A DNA stretch of 64,000 nucleotides from Streptomyces sp. 840.1 (GTDB lineage: Bacteria > Actinomycetota > Actinomycetes > Streptomycetales > Streptomycetaceae), in assembly GCF_003751445.1 (NCBI RefSeq), contig NZ_RJUU01000001.1, positions 5,508,001-5,572,000 of the forward strand. The letters run 5' to 3'. Numbering within the stretch: position 1 is the first letter of the stretch; each line of letters begins with the position of its first letter. This document shows, piece by piece, positions 38,539-47,658 of this stretch. Both the position numbers and the translations under genes were made by a program. The notes under the pieces are model-generated. The model worked only from the letters and a program-made list of their open reading frames with translations. It ran no database searches and was not told where the DNA came from.

Positions 38539-39405
38539 TCAGAACGGGTACCACCGCACCGCCGCGTCACCGTCGCGCAGCGACGCCACGCGCCTGCGGA
38601 ACTCCGCCAGTGCCTTCGGGTTGGCCGGCGCGTGCTGTGCGACCCACGCGCAGCTCGCCGTCTCCCGCGCCCCGCGCAGCACCGCGCAGCCGTCCCACTC
38701 CCGGACGTCCCAGCCGTACGCCGAGGTGAACGCGTCATAGGCCTCGGCCGCCAGCCCGTACCGGTCGCGGGAAAGGGCCAGCACCACCAGATCGTGCTCG
38801 CGCAGATCCGTCGAGAAGGTCTCCAGGTCCACCAGGACCGGCCCGTCCGGACCGACATGGACATTGCGCGGGAGCGCGTCGCCGTGGATCGGGCCCGGCG
38901 GGAGATGCGGCACCAGCGCGGCGGCGGCCGCCGCGAAGCCGTCCCGGCGCTCACGCAGATACGCGGCGTCGGCCGGGTCGATCGCGTCGCCCGCCAGGGT
39001 CAGCCAGCGCTCCACCCCGCCCAGCAGCTCCCGGCGGGGCAGCGCCGGGCCCTCCGGGGCCGGCAGCGCGTGCACCGCGGTGAGCAGCGGTGCCAGGTCC
39101 CTCGGTTCGGCGGGCCGCACCGCGTCGGGCAGCCGGTGCCACAGCGTCACCGGGTGGCCCTCGACCAGCCGCGCCGAGGGCTCGGCGGCCCGTACCGAGG
39201 GGACGCCGGACGCGGCGAGCCACCGTGCGACGGCCACCTCGCGCTCGGCCCGTGCCCTCAGCTCCGGACTGCGCACGGCGTCCCGGCCGATCTTGACCAC
39301 CAGGTCGCCCACGGCGAACACCGCGTTCTCGCCCAGCGCGAGCAGCTTCGCGTTGCCGGGGTGTCCGGCAGCGGTCAGTACCTCGCGCGCTCGCATCTCG
39401 TTCAT
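38539..39405 (-). CDS. Aminoglycoside phosphotransferase-family kinase
   Basis: A 288-residue APH/choline-kinase fold protein. The catalytic loop is GPIHGDALPRNVHVG (Asp, Asn), and the metal site is LVDLETFS in place of the common DFE/DFG. The N-lobe start is GENAVFAVGDLVVKIGRD with the ATP lysine. The substrate is unknown. It is unlike the other APH-type gene at 25054-25947 in detail. It points away from the sugar importer, with which it shares a 125-nt divergent region. Confidence 0.85.
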   Translation of the reverse strand: MNEMRAREVLTAAGHPGNAKLLALGENAVFAVGDLVVKIGRDAVRSPELRARAEREVAVARWLAASGVPSVRAAEPSARLVEGHPVTLWHRLPDAVRPAEPRDLAPLLTAVHALPAPEGPALPRRELLGGVERWLTLAGDAIDPADAAYLRERRDGFAAAAAALVPHLPPGPIHGDALPRNVHVGPDGPVLVDLETFSTDLREHDLVVLALSRDRYGLAAEAYDAFTSAYGWDVREWDGCAVLRGARETASCAWVAQHAPANPKALAEFRRRVASLRDGDAAVRWYPF

Positions 39406-39530
39406 GGTCCGATTTTCGCATCCGTGCAGGTTGGCTTGACGAACCGGCGGACCGTCAGCACGATGACGGAGGCCACCTGAGCGGCCAGAACGGTATCAAG
39501 CCGGTCGAATGGCGCAAGGGGGACGCATCC

Positions 39531-40481
39531 ATGACATTGGCGAGTGCAACCGTGCAGTCCGGGCGGCACGGGCCGCCGGGCGGCCCGCACGGCAGGCGGC
39601 CCACACGGGTCAACCGGAACGCCGGAACCTGGTTCCTGGTGCTGCCGGCCCTCATCCCGATCCTGGTCCTCAGCGTCGGCCCGTTGCTCTACGGCATCGC
39701 CCTGGCGTTCACCGACGCCCAGTCGGGCCGTACCAGGTCCACGCAGTGGACCGGGGTGCTGAACTTCCAGGACCTGCTCCACGACGGGCTGTTCTGGGAG
39801 TCGTTCCGGATCGGTCTGGTGTGGGCGGTCGGCGTCACCGTCCCGCAGTTCGCGCTGGCGCTCGGCCTGGCGCTGCTGCTCAACCAGAACCTGCGGATGC
39901 GGTGGCTGGCACGGGCGCTGGCGATCATCCCGTGGGCGATGCCGGAGGTGGTCGTCGGCATCATGTGGCGGCTCGTCTACAACCCGGACGCCGGAATCCT
40001 CAACGAGAGCATCCGCGATCTCGGCCTCGGCGACGGCCGGGACTGGCTGACCGGCCTCGCCACCGCGCTGCCCGCGGTGATCCTGGTCGGGGTGTGGGCC
40101 GGTATGCCGCAGACCACGGTCGCCCTGCTGGCCGGGCTGCAGAACACCCCGCACGAACTCCATGAGGCGGCCGCCCTGGACGGCGCGGGCGCCTGGCGCC
40201 GCTTCCGTACCGTCACCTGGCCGGCGCTCAGGCCGGTCGCCCTCTCCATCACCGCGCTCAACTTCATCTGGAACTTCAACTCCTTCGCCCTGGTCTACGT
40301 GCTGACCAACGGCGGACCCGGCGGCCGTACCCGGCTGCCGATGCTCTTCGCGTACGAGGAGGCCTTCCGGTACGGACAGTTCGGCTACGCCGCGGCCATG
40401 GGCTGTGTGATGGTCGCGGTGATCTCCGTGATCCTCGCCGTGTACCTCGTGGGACGGCTCACAGGAGGTGAGGACCGATGA
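39531..40481 (+). CDS. Carbohydrate ABC transporter permease, MalF type
   Basis: A 316-residue inner-membrane subunit with six helices and the permease EAA loop (ELHEAAALDGAGAWRRFRTVTWPALRP). Helices include WFLVLPALIPILVLSVGPLLYGIALAF. It pairs with the MalG-type permease encoded next and the lipoprotein at 41317. No ATPase gene is present; streptomycete sugar importers of this class commonly share the ATPase MsiK. AAGGGGG 8 nt upstream supports ATG 39531. Confidence 0.94.
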   Translation: MTLASATVQSGRHGPPGGPHGRRPTRVNRNAGTWFLVLPALIPILVLSVGPLLYGIALAFTDAQSGRTRSTQWTGVLNFQDLLHDGLFWESFRIGLVWAVGVTVPQFALALGLALLLNQNLRMRWLARALAIIPWAMPEVVVGIMWRLVYNPDAGILNESIRDLGLGDGRDWLTGLATALPAVILVGVWAGMPQTTVALLAGLQNTPHELHEAAALDGAGAWRRFRTVTWPALRPVALSITALNFIWNFNSFALVYVLTNGGPGGRTRLPMLFAYEEAFRYGQFGYAAAMGCVMVAVISVILAVYLVGRLTGGEDR

Positions 40482-41317
40482 GTCTGCCCACCCGCAGGGC
40501 CGCGCGCGCCGGGCAGTACCTCGCGCTCCTGTGCTACCTGGTCTTCCTGGCGTTCCCGTTCGTCTGGCTGATCTCCACCGCCTTCAAACCGGCGCCCGAG
40601 CTCGGCTCCCTGCACCCCACCTGGATCCCCGAGCACCCGACGCTCGACAACTTCCGGGCCGCCTTCGACGAGCAGCCGCTGCTGCGGGCCGCCGCCAACT
40701 CGCTGATCGCCGCGCTCTCGGCCGGGATCATCGCCGTCGTCATCGCGACCCCGATGGCGTACGTGATGGCCCGCCACCGCTCGCGGCTCTCCACCGCCGC
40801 CACCGGCTGGGTCGTGGTCAGCCAGGCGTTCCCGTTCGTCCTGCTGATCATTCCGCTGTTCCTGGTGCTCAAGTACCTGCACCTGATCAACACGCTGTGG
40901 GGGCTGATCATGGTGTACGTCGTCTGGTCGCTGCCCTTCGCGCTGTGGATGCTCGTCGGATACGTACGGGCCGTCCCGCTTGAACTGGAGGAGGCGGCGG
41001 CGGTCGACGGCGCGAGCCGCCTGCGGACCCTCGTCTCGGTCACCGCGCCACTGCTCGCGCCCGGGATCGTCGCCACCGCGCTCTTCGCCTTCATCACCGC
41101 GTGGAACGAGTTCTTCTTCGCGCTCGTCCTGCTCAAGACCCCGGAGAAGCAGACCTTGCCGGTCGTACTGACCCACTTCCTCGGCGCGGAGGGCGCGAGC
41201 GACCTGGGACCGCTCGCCGCCGCCGCGTTCCTCGCCACCCTTCCCTCGCTCGTCCTGTTCGCGGTCATCCAGCGGCGGATCACGGGCGGCATGCTGGCCG
41301 GGGCGGTGAAGAGCTGA
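40478..41317 (+). CDS. Carbohydrate ABC transporter permease, MalG type
   Basis: A 279-residue permease with six helices and the EAA loop (LELEEAAAVDGASRLRTLVSVTAPLLAPG). Its start overlaps the MalF-type stop by 4 nt (ATGA), and its own stop overlaps the start of the binding-protein gene by one base (TGATG), so the three are translated together. The usual order (binding protein first) is reversed here. Confidence 0.94.
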   Translation: MSLPTRRAARAGQYLALLCYLVFLAFPFVWLISTAFKPAPELGSLHPTWIPEHPTLDNFRAAFDEQPLLRAAANSLIAALSAGIIAVVIATPMAYVMARHRSRLSTAATGWVVVSQAFPFVLLIIPLFLVLKYLHLINTLWGLIMVYVVWSLPFALWMLVGYVRAVPLELEEAAAVDGASRLRTLVSVTAPLLAPGIVATALFAFITAWNEFFFALVLLKTPEKQTLPVVLTHFLGAEGASDLGPLAAAAFLATLPSLVLFAVIQRRITGGMLAGAVKS

Positions 41318-42609
41318 TGCGCGCACTGGTACGCGACGCGGCCGTGGCCGCCACCGCACTGGCCCTGCTGCTCACCGGGTGCGGCGGGGGAGACGGTGGC
41401 CGGGACGACGGGCGGATCACGCTCCGCTTCCAGTCGCTGGCCTGGCAGAAGGAGTCCGTCGACGCCAACAGGCAATTGGTGAAGGAGTGGAACGCGAGCC
41501 ATCCCGAGGTCCGCGTCGAGTACGTCCAGGGCAGCTGGGACAGCGTCCACGACCAGCTCCTCACCTCGTTCGAGGGGGACGAGGCACCCGACGTCATCCA
41601 CGACGCGTCCGACGACCTCGCGGACTTCGCCTACGGCGGCTACCTCGCCGACCTGCGCACCCTGCTGCCCGACCGGCTCACCGCCGACATCCCGCAGCAG
41701 AGCTGGCGCACCAGCACGTTCGACGACGGCGTCTTCGGCGTGCCCTTCCTCCAGGAACCCCGTGTCCTGATCGCCAACACCAAGGTCCTCAAGGCCTCGG
41801 GCGTCCGCATCCCGACCCCGGCCAGGCCCTGGAGCTGGCCGGAGTTCGGACAGGTCACCAAGAAGCTCACCGGCAAGGGCCGTTACGGCGTCGCCTGGCC
41901 GCTCAAGGAACCGGTCTCCGTCACCCTGAACCTGGGCCTCTCGGCCGGCGGCGAGCTGTTCCACCGAGGCGCCGACGGAAAGGTCACCCTCGCGATGGAC
42001 GACGGCGACCTCGTCGTGCCGGGGACCATCCACGACCAGGTCAACACCGACCACAGCGCCGCCCGCACCGCGCTCGGCATGGGCGGCGGCGACGCGCTTC
42101 CGGGCCTGTTCGGCGGCAAGTACGCCATGGTCCCGCTCGGCTTCTCCTACCGCCAGCAGGTGGCCGAACAGGCCCCGAAGGGCTTCGAGTGGACGGTGCT
42201 GCCCGCACCGGCCGGCAGCGACGGCCTGGCCCAGGGGGTGAGCCCGCAGACCCTGTCCGTCGCCGAGGACAGCCCGCACAAGAAGGAGGCCGTGGAGTTC
42301 ATCGACTTCCTGCTGCGGCCCGCCAACATGGTGCGCCTGGCCAAGGGCGACTGGATGCTGCCGACCGGCAGGGCGGCGCTCGCGGACCCCTCGCTGCACA
42401 CCGCGGACCTGGGCTGGTCGACCGGCGCCGCCCTCGCGGGCGCGCTGCGCTCCGCGCCCGCCCAGTCCGTGCGCGGCTACCCCGAGTGGAAGGACAAGGT
42501 CGCCACGCCCGCCCTCCAGGAGTACTACAGCGGTGCGATCGACGCGGCCGAACTGAGGAAGCGTCTGGTCGAGGACGGGAACCGGGTGCTGGCCCGCTAT
42601 CAGCGATGA
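41317..42609 (+). CDS. Extracellular sugar-binding lipoprotein
   Basis: A 430-residue substrate-binding protein of the MalE class (SBP_bac_1). The signal peptide AAVAATALALLLTGC ends in a lipobox, so the protein is anchored outside the membrane. Typical stretches: WNASHPEVRVEYVQGSWDS, APDVIHDASDDLADFAYGGYL. It is the last gene of the importer operon. Which sugar is taken up cannot be read from sequence. The window's low-GC island begins after its stop codon. Confidence 0.93.
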   Translation: MRALVRDAAVAATALALLLTGCGGGDGGRDDGRITLRFQSLAWQKESVDANRQLVKEWNASHPEVRVEYVQGSWDSVHDQLLTSFEGDEAPDVIHDASDDLADFAYGGYLADLRTLLPDRLTADIPQQSWRTSTFDDGVFGVPFLQEPRVLIANTKVLKASGVRIPTPARPWSWPEFGQVTKKLTGKGRYGVAWPLKEPVSVTLNLGLSAGGELFHRGADGKVTLAMDDGDLVVPGTIHDQVNTDHSAARTALGMGGGDALPGLFGGKYAMVPLGFSYRQQVAEQAPKGFEWTVLPAPAGSDGLAQGVSPQTLSVAEDSPHKKEAVEFIDFLLRPANMVRLAKGDWMLPTGRAALADPSLHTADLGWSTGAALAGALRSAPAQSVRGYPEWKDKVATPALQEYYSGAIDAAELRKRLVEDGNRVLARYQR

Positions 42610-43024
42610 CTTCGCAGGAGAACGACAGACCATTACCGACCAGTACGTATCTTTCCCGCCGCGAGGCGGGGGTGATCCGGTCGCGGGACGCCGCCCGGAG
42701 CCGCGGCAAACATGCTGAACGGTTGTGATTCAGTCAATCATCGGCATGAATTGGCCTCTTCACGCTCTTGCCGGGGCCTGCGGCCACGGGTATCGCAGGG
42801 AAATTCTGCGTTTCTCTTCGGCTTATCTGGTTTCAACTGAAACGGAACGCGTTGCCGCTTTCTCCGGCGAGAAGATCATTGACAACTCCAATTGCTCTGG
42901 GCTGTACTCCTTTCGGCGGTCAGCGGTGGTGCGGATTCCCTGTCGAGATCGGGAGTCCGTATCGCAAGTGCGGCCATGCCATGTTCCGGGAAGTAAATTC
43001 AGAGCAACAGATGGAGGTGCTGTT
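42610..43024. other. Low-GC upstream region of the RiPP precursor gene
   Basis: From about 42715 on, GC content falls visibly below the surrounding DNA and codon third positions lose their GC bias in all frames, so no ordinary streptomycete gene is present. A promoter-like pair sits at 42879-42908. The frame of the precursor gene stays open upstream to 42725, but the composition does not support a longer protein. Confidence 0.6.
42879..42908 (+). promoter_or_regulatory. Putative promoter of the atropopeptide cluster
   Basis: TTGACA (42879-42884) is a full consensus -35 box; after 18 nt comes TGTACT (42903-42908), a fair -10. This would give a 5' leader of about 110 nt before the precursor start. 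Consensus TTGACA is rare in such GC-rich DNA, which adds weight. Confidence 0.5.
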
Positions 43025-43105
43025 ATGAAGTTCCTTTTTCAGCTGAAGGAAAAGATGACGCCGGAGAAGAGCCTGAAGGCGTACGCCTGGTACATCTGGT
43101 ACTGA
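43025..43105 (+). CDS. Atropopeptide (tryptorubin-type) RiPP precursor peptide
   Basis: A 26-residue peptide: a 20-residue leader beginning MKFLFQLKEKMTPEK and ending KAY, and a C-terminal core AWYIWY (bases 43085-43102) directly before TGA. The core equals the amino-acid sequence of tryptorubin A, a hexapeptide whose aromatic side chains are joined by C-C and C-N bonds. A cytochrome P450 gene follows 116 nt later, as in the known atropopeptide clusters (precursor plus one P450). GGAGG at 43013-43017 sits 7 nt before the ATG. The leader is charged and probably helical, serving for P450 recognition; how it is removed is unknown. The exact core match plus P450 neighbour makes this call strong. 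Confidence 0.93.
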   Translation: MKFLFQLKEKMTPEKSLKAYAWYIWY

Positions 43106-43155
43106 GCCGGCCTGTGAGTCCAGTCGGCTGAGGGGTGCGGCTCCTCGGCCGGAGT

Positions 43156-43194
43156 CCGTGCCCGGCGTGGCCCACACCGGCCCGCCGGGCACGG
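43156..43194 (+). promoter_or_regulatory. Intercistronic hairpin between precursor and P450 genes
   Basis: CCGTGCCCGGCG (43156-43167) pairs perfectly with CGCCGGGCACGG (43183-43194); inside, GGCC/GGCC can add four more pairs. It lies between the precursor stop and the P450 start. Such a hairpin can act as a partial terminator or protect the 3' end, giving more precursor mRNA than enzyme mRNA, as in other RiPP operons. Confidence 0.65.
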
Positions 43195-43221
43195 GCCGCC
43201 TCCCGCTTCTTGGAGAACACG

Positions 43222-44268
43222 ATGCAGATATCCGGTACCGGCAGCCGTGCCCGGGACGTCGTCTTCGCGCCGAGACTCCAGGCGCTTCTGCGAGACCACC
43301 TGGGCGAGGAGGTCTTCCGCCTCGACCCCGGAACCGTCGCCGTCGCCGGAGCCGGCCTGACCGACCGCGTCCTGGCCGCCAGGCCGGCCACCGAGGACGA
43401 GCGCCCGACGTTCAAGCCCCTGCAGGGGCGGTCCATTCCGCGGGCCGAGGCCGCCACCGTCATGCAGGCCATCGGCCGCGACGTGCGGGCCGCCCTGAAG
43501 AAGCCCGTTCCCGAACACGCCGACCTGCGCGGTGAGTGGCCGCGCGTGGGTCACGTATACCTGCGTGACCTGATCCTCGGCGCCGATCCCTACCGGCTCC
43601 GCGTCCTCATGGACCGGGCCCTGGAACTGACGCCCAAACTCACCTGGTCGGTCATCGTCGCCGGGGCGGCCCTGCCGGTTCGGCCCCGGCCGGGCGCCCC
43701 CGTCTCCGCCATCGCGGGCCTGACCGCCGAGGCGAAGAGCTACGGCGACCGCCGCTACGCCATGGGCCTGTACCGCAGGGCGGCGGCCCCGGTCTGCTTC
43801 ACCGTCTCGACGCTCGTCGCCAACGCGCTCTGGCTCGGATCGCCGTTCGGCGAAGAGACGTCGAACCGGAACATCCTCTACGAGTCCATGCGGTTGCTGC
43901 CGCCCTCCTGGAACATCCTGCGAAGGGCGTCCCCGGAGTACGCCGCGCTCGACCCCCGGATCGGCGCCGGTGACGACATCCTGCTCCTGCCCCTGCTGAG
44001 CCACCGGGACCCCGCGCTCTGGGAGGACCCCGATGTGTTCCGGCCCGAGCGCTGGGACAGCCTCGACCCGGACGATCAGCCCGGCTACCTGCCCTTCGGC
44101 CATGTGTCCGAGCGGTGCTGGGGGCGGCACATGGTGATGCCACTCGCCGAGATGCTGCTCGACATGGTGCGTGGCGGGGGACTGACGGTGGACCCCGCAC
44201 AGGTGTCCCGCGACGTCCCCCTCGCCGGGCTGATGGGTGTGACCGGAGTACGCATCGTCCGACGCTGA
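43222..44268 (+). CDS. Cytochrome P450 of the atropopeptide cluster
   Basis: A 348-residue P450, short for the family but with the essentials intact: K-helix ESMR (Glu221, Arg224) with PPSW, the PERF-like RPERWDS, and the heme loop LPFGHVSERCWG with Cys299 as ligand. By analogy with tryptorubin biosynthesis it should make all aryl-aryl and aryl-nitrogen crosslinks of the AWYIWY core, with electrons from host ferredoxins. ATG 43222 has GGAG 6 nt upstream; GTG 43135 is a weaker start. GC content returns to the genome level here, unlike the upstream region. The N-terminal part has little similarity to common biosynthetic P450s. Confidence 0.92.
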   Translation: MQISGTGSRARDVVFAPRLQALLRDHLGEEVFRLDPGTVAVAGAGLTDRVLAARPATEDERPTFKPLQGRSIPRAEAATVMQAIGRDVRAALKKPVPEHADLRGEWPRVGHVYLRDLILGADPYRLRVLMDRALELTPKLTWSVIVAGAALPVRPRPGAPVSAIAGLTAEAKSYGDRRYAMGLYRRAAAPVCFTVSTLVANALWLGSPFGEETSNRNILYESMRLLPPSWNILRRASPEYAALDPRIGAGDDILLLPLLSHRDPALWEDPDVFRPERWDSLDPDDQPGYLPFGHVSERCWGRHMVMPLAEMLLDMVRGGGLTVDPAQVSRDVPLAGLMGVTGVRIVRR

Positions 44269-44280
44269 ACCCGCCCGCCC

Positions 44281-44325
44281 CACTCCGCCCCGCTCGTGAT
44301 GAATCATCGCGAGCGGGGCGGAGTG
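44281..44325 (+). terminator. Terminator after the atropopeptide P450 gene
   Basis: CACTCCGCCCCGCTCG (44281-44296) pairs perfectly over 16 bp with 44310-44325; the 13-nt loop can itself fold (GATGA/TCATC). It begins 12 nt after the P450 stop and marks the end of the two-gene cluster. Confidence 0.92.
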
Positions 44326-44556
44326 CTGTGCGCGGAAGCGGGACCGGTGGCGTGTCCGCCGGTAACGGGCAGTGCGTGTGTCGGACTTGGGTGCGGCTGG
44401 TCGACTTCTTGTGACGAAACCTTGCTCAGGCGGGCACAGGCGCAGGAAGGGTCTTGATCTGAGCGCGTCAATCGGCGAGGGTTTCGAGCCAGCCCCCGGA
44501 GATCTTCCGGCCGAGGGCCAATCCCCCCACAAAGAATGACGAGGAGACCCCTCTTC

Positions 44557-45759
<1,203 letters not shown>

Positions 45760-45781
45760 CAGCACCGCTCCCCGGACCGGC

Positions 45782-45816
45782 GGCCACCGCGCCCTCCCCC
45801 ACGGGGCGCGGCGGCC
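45782..45816 (+). terminator. Terminator after the protease gene
   Basis: GGCCACCGCGCCC (45782-45794) pairs with GGGCGCGGCGGCC (45804-45816) over 13 positions with one mismatch and a 9-nt loop, 22 nt after the stop codon. Confidence 0.75.
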
Positions 45817-45850
45817 GCACGGCTCGGGCTGATCGTCCTATGGTGTGCCC

Positions 45851-46402
45851 ATGACGATGTACGCGGCGCTGCTGCGCGGGATCAATGTGAGCGGCCACCG
45901 CAAGGTCCCGATGGCCGAACTCCGCACGCTGCTCACCGGACTGGGCCACGGCGGCGTAGGCACCTACCTGCAGAGCGGCAACGCGGTCTTCAGCAGCGAC
46001 TCGGGTGACGAGGACACGCTCGCGGCCGGGCTGGAGCGGGCCATCGAGGAGCGGTTCGGCTTCGAGGTCCGGTGTCTGGTCCGGGACGGCGGCTATCTCG
46101 CGGCCGTGGCCGACGCCTGCCCGTTCCCCGCCGCCGAGCTCCAGCCCAAGGAGCTCCACGTCACCTACTTCGACCGGCCGGTCGACGCCGCGCGCTTCGC
46201 CCCGCTGGACGCCCCGGCCTTCCTCCCCGAGGAGTTCCGGCTCGGCGAGCGCGCCCTCTACCTCCACGCCCCCGGCGGACTGGGCGGCTCCAAGCTCGCC
46301 GCCGCGCTCTCCCGGCCCTCCCTCGTCAAGGGCCTCGTCGCGACCTCGCGCAACTGGAACACCGTCACCAGACTCGTCGAGATGACCGGAGGCGACGCGT
46401 GA
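45851..46402 (+). CDS. DUF1697 family protein
   Basis: A 183-residue protein of the DUF1697 family (YAALLRGINVSGHRKVPMAELR at the start, TYLQSGNAVFSS, TSRNWNTVTRLVEM at the end). The fold is ferredoxin-like; no function is known. TATGGT at 45839-45844 lies 6 nt before ATG 45851, fitting a leaderless transcript. Its stop overlaps the next start by 4 nt. Confidence 0.9.
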   Translation: MTMYAALLRGINVSGHRKVPMAELRTLLTGLGHGGVGTYLQSGNAVFSSDSGDEDTLAAGLERAIEERFGFEVRCLVRDGGYLAAVADACPFPAAELQPKELHVTYFDRPVDAARFAPLDAPAFLPEEFRLGERALYLHAPGGLGGSKLAAALSRPSLVKGLVATSRNWNTVTRLVEMTGGDA

Positions 46403-46785
46403 GCGAGCCGTCGCCCGGCGTGGCCGCGGCGGTCGAGGGCGAACTCCGCCTCCTCGACCCGCTGGTGCGGGCCTCCACCGAACTCCTCGTCCAGGTCCTG
46501 CACCCCGACTTCCACGAGGTCGACACCACCGGCCGGCACTGGGACCGGGACACGGTCATCACCTCGCTCATCACCGGCACCGGCGCCCGCCCCGGGCAGC
46601 TCACCGCCTCCCGGATGCGCGGGGTCCAGCTCTCGGACGAACTCGTCCACGTCACCTTCGACACCGAGGCCAAGGGCGAGCGCGCCCACCGCAGTTCGCT
46701 GTGGCGGCTCACCGGCACCGGATGGCTGCTCTACTACCACCAGGCCACCCCCTTCGTCACCGGACCGGCGGCAGCCGACGGCTGA
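46399..46785 (+). CDS. NTF2-like (DUF4440-type) protein
   Basis: A 128-residue protein with the SnoaL/NTF2-like pattern of DUF4440 (LLVQVLHPDFHEVDTTGRHWDRDTVI, SSLWRLTGTGWLLYYHQATPF). Such domains bind small molecules or act as enzymes; the role is unknown. It is coupled to the DUF1697 gene by a GTGA overlap (46399-46402), implying one operon. Confidence 0.85.
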   Translation: MSEPSPGVAAAVEGELRLLDPLVRASTELLVQVLHPDFHEVDTTGRHWDRDTVITSLITGTGARPGQLTASRMRGVQLSDELVHVTFDTEAKGERAHRSSLWRLTGTGWLLYYHQATPFVTGPAAADG

Positions 46786-46802
46786 GAGGCGGCGGGTTCA
46801 CG

Positions 46803-47645
46803 TCAGCGCCGGGGCGTCCGCCGGGCCCGCGCCGCCCAGCGGCCGTCCGTACGGGAGATCTCCACCGGATGACCGAAGCAGTCGCTGACCCGGTCCGTGG
46901 TCAGCACCTCGTCCGCCGCCCCCGAGGCCACACACCGCCCGCCGCGCAGCAGCATCGCATGGCTGGTGGAGGCGGGCAGCTCCTCCAGGTGATGGGTGAC
47001 CAGCACGGTCGCCAGCTCGGGGTGCTCCTCGCGCAGCGCGTCCAGGCTGTCGAGCAACTGCTCCCGGGCGGCCAGGTCGAGGCCGGTGGCCGGCTCGTCG
47101 AGCAGCAGCAGCCGGGGCTGCGGCATCAGCGCACGGGCGATGAGCGTACGGCCCCGCTCGCCCTGCGACAGCGCCGGCCAGCGCGAGCCCTCCTTGCCGC
47201 CCATGCCCAGCATCTTCAGCAGCCGCGCCGCCCGCTCCCGCTGTTCCGGGCTCGCCGACCAGCGCGGCACCGGCTCGACCGAGTTGGTCAGCCCGGTCAG
47301 CACCACGTCGTTCACCGAGAGCGGGGAGCGCAGCGGATGGCGCGGATCGACATGCCCCAGCAGCGTCCGCAGCTCCCGCAGGTCGACCCGTCCGATGGTG
47401 CGGCCGAGCACCTCCACCGTGCCCCGGGTGGGGTGCCTGAGCGCGCCGAGCAGCCCCAGCAGCGTGCTCTTGCCCGCGCCGTTGGCGCCGAGCAGGGCCC
47501 AGTGCTCCCCGCCCCGCACGGTCAGCGAGACCGAGTCGAGCAGCACCCTGCCCTCCCGTACGAGCGTGACGCCGTCGGCCCTGATCACCGGAACCGGAAC
47601 CGGGTCCGTGGCCGAGGAAGGGGGGCGGGGAGCGGTGGTGGTCAC
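46803..47645 (-). CDS. Stand-alone ABC transporter ATP-binding protein
   Basis: A 280-residue ATPase with Walker A GANGAGKST, an atypical signature LSQGERGRTL and Walker B LLLLDEPATGLD, then VTHHLEE. The variant signature and overall sequence resemble the ModF/YlmA-like group that often lacks a neighbouring permease. No membrane subunit is encoded nearby, so it may act with a distant permease or outside transport. It ends up 17 nt from the convergent NTF2-like gene. Confidence 0.9.
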   Translation of the reverse strand: MTTTAPRPPSSATDPVPVPVIRADGVTLVREGRVLLDSVSLTVRGGEHWALLGANGAGKSTLLGLLGALRHPTRGTVEVLGRTIGRVDLRELRTLLGHVDPRHPLRSPLSVNDVVLTGLTNSVEPVPRWSASPEQRERAARLLKMLGMGGKEGSRWPALSQGERGRTLIARALMPQPRLLLLDEPATGLDLAAREQLLDSLDALREEHPELATVLVTHHLEELPASTSHAMLLRGGRCVASGAADEVLTTDRVSDCFGHPVEISRTDGRWAARARRTPRR

Positions 47646-47658
47646 GTGCGGTACTCCT

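Noticed and set aside
43011..43028. Five-codon minigene (ATG GAG GTG CTG TTA TGA) with a TTA codon, overlapping the precursor start
   Set aside because: Its ATG coincides with the ribosome binding site of the precursor and it has no site of its own; the overlap is most likely chance. It would be of interest only if conserved.
42768..43028. 86-codon frame ending in an ATGA overlap with the precursor gene
   Set aside because: Third-position composition is random and the peptide resembles no family; the overlap with the start codon is a consequence of the ATGA sequence alone.
42725..43105. A 126-codon frame ending with the same residues as the RiPP precursor
   Set aside because: Its upstream part has no streptomycete codon bias, and a good ribosome binding site stands directly before the internal ATG at 43025, which gives a precursor of the expected size.
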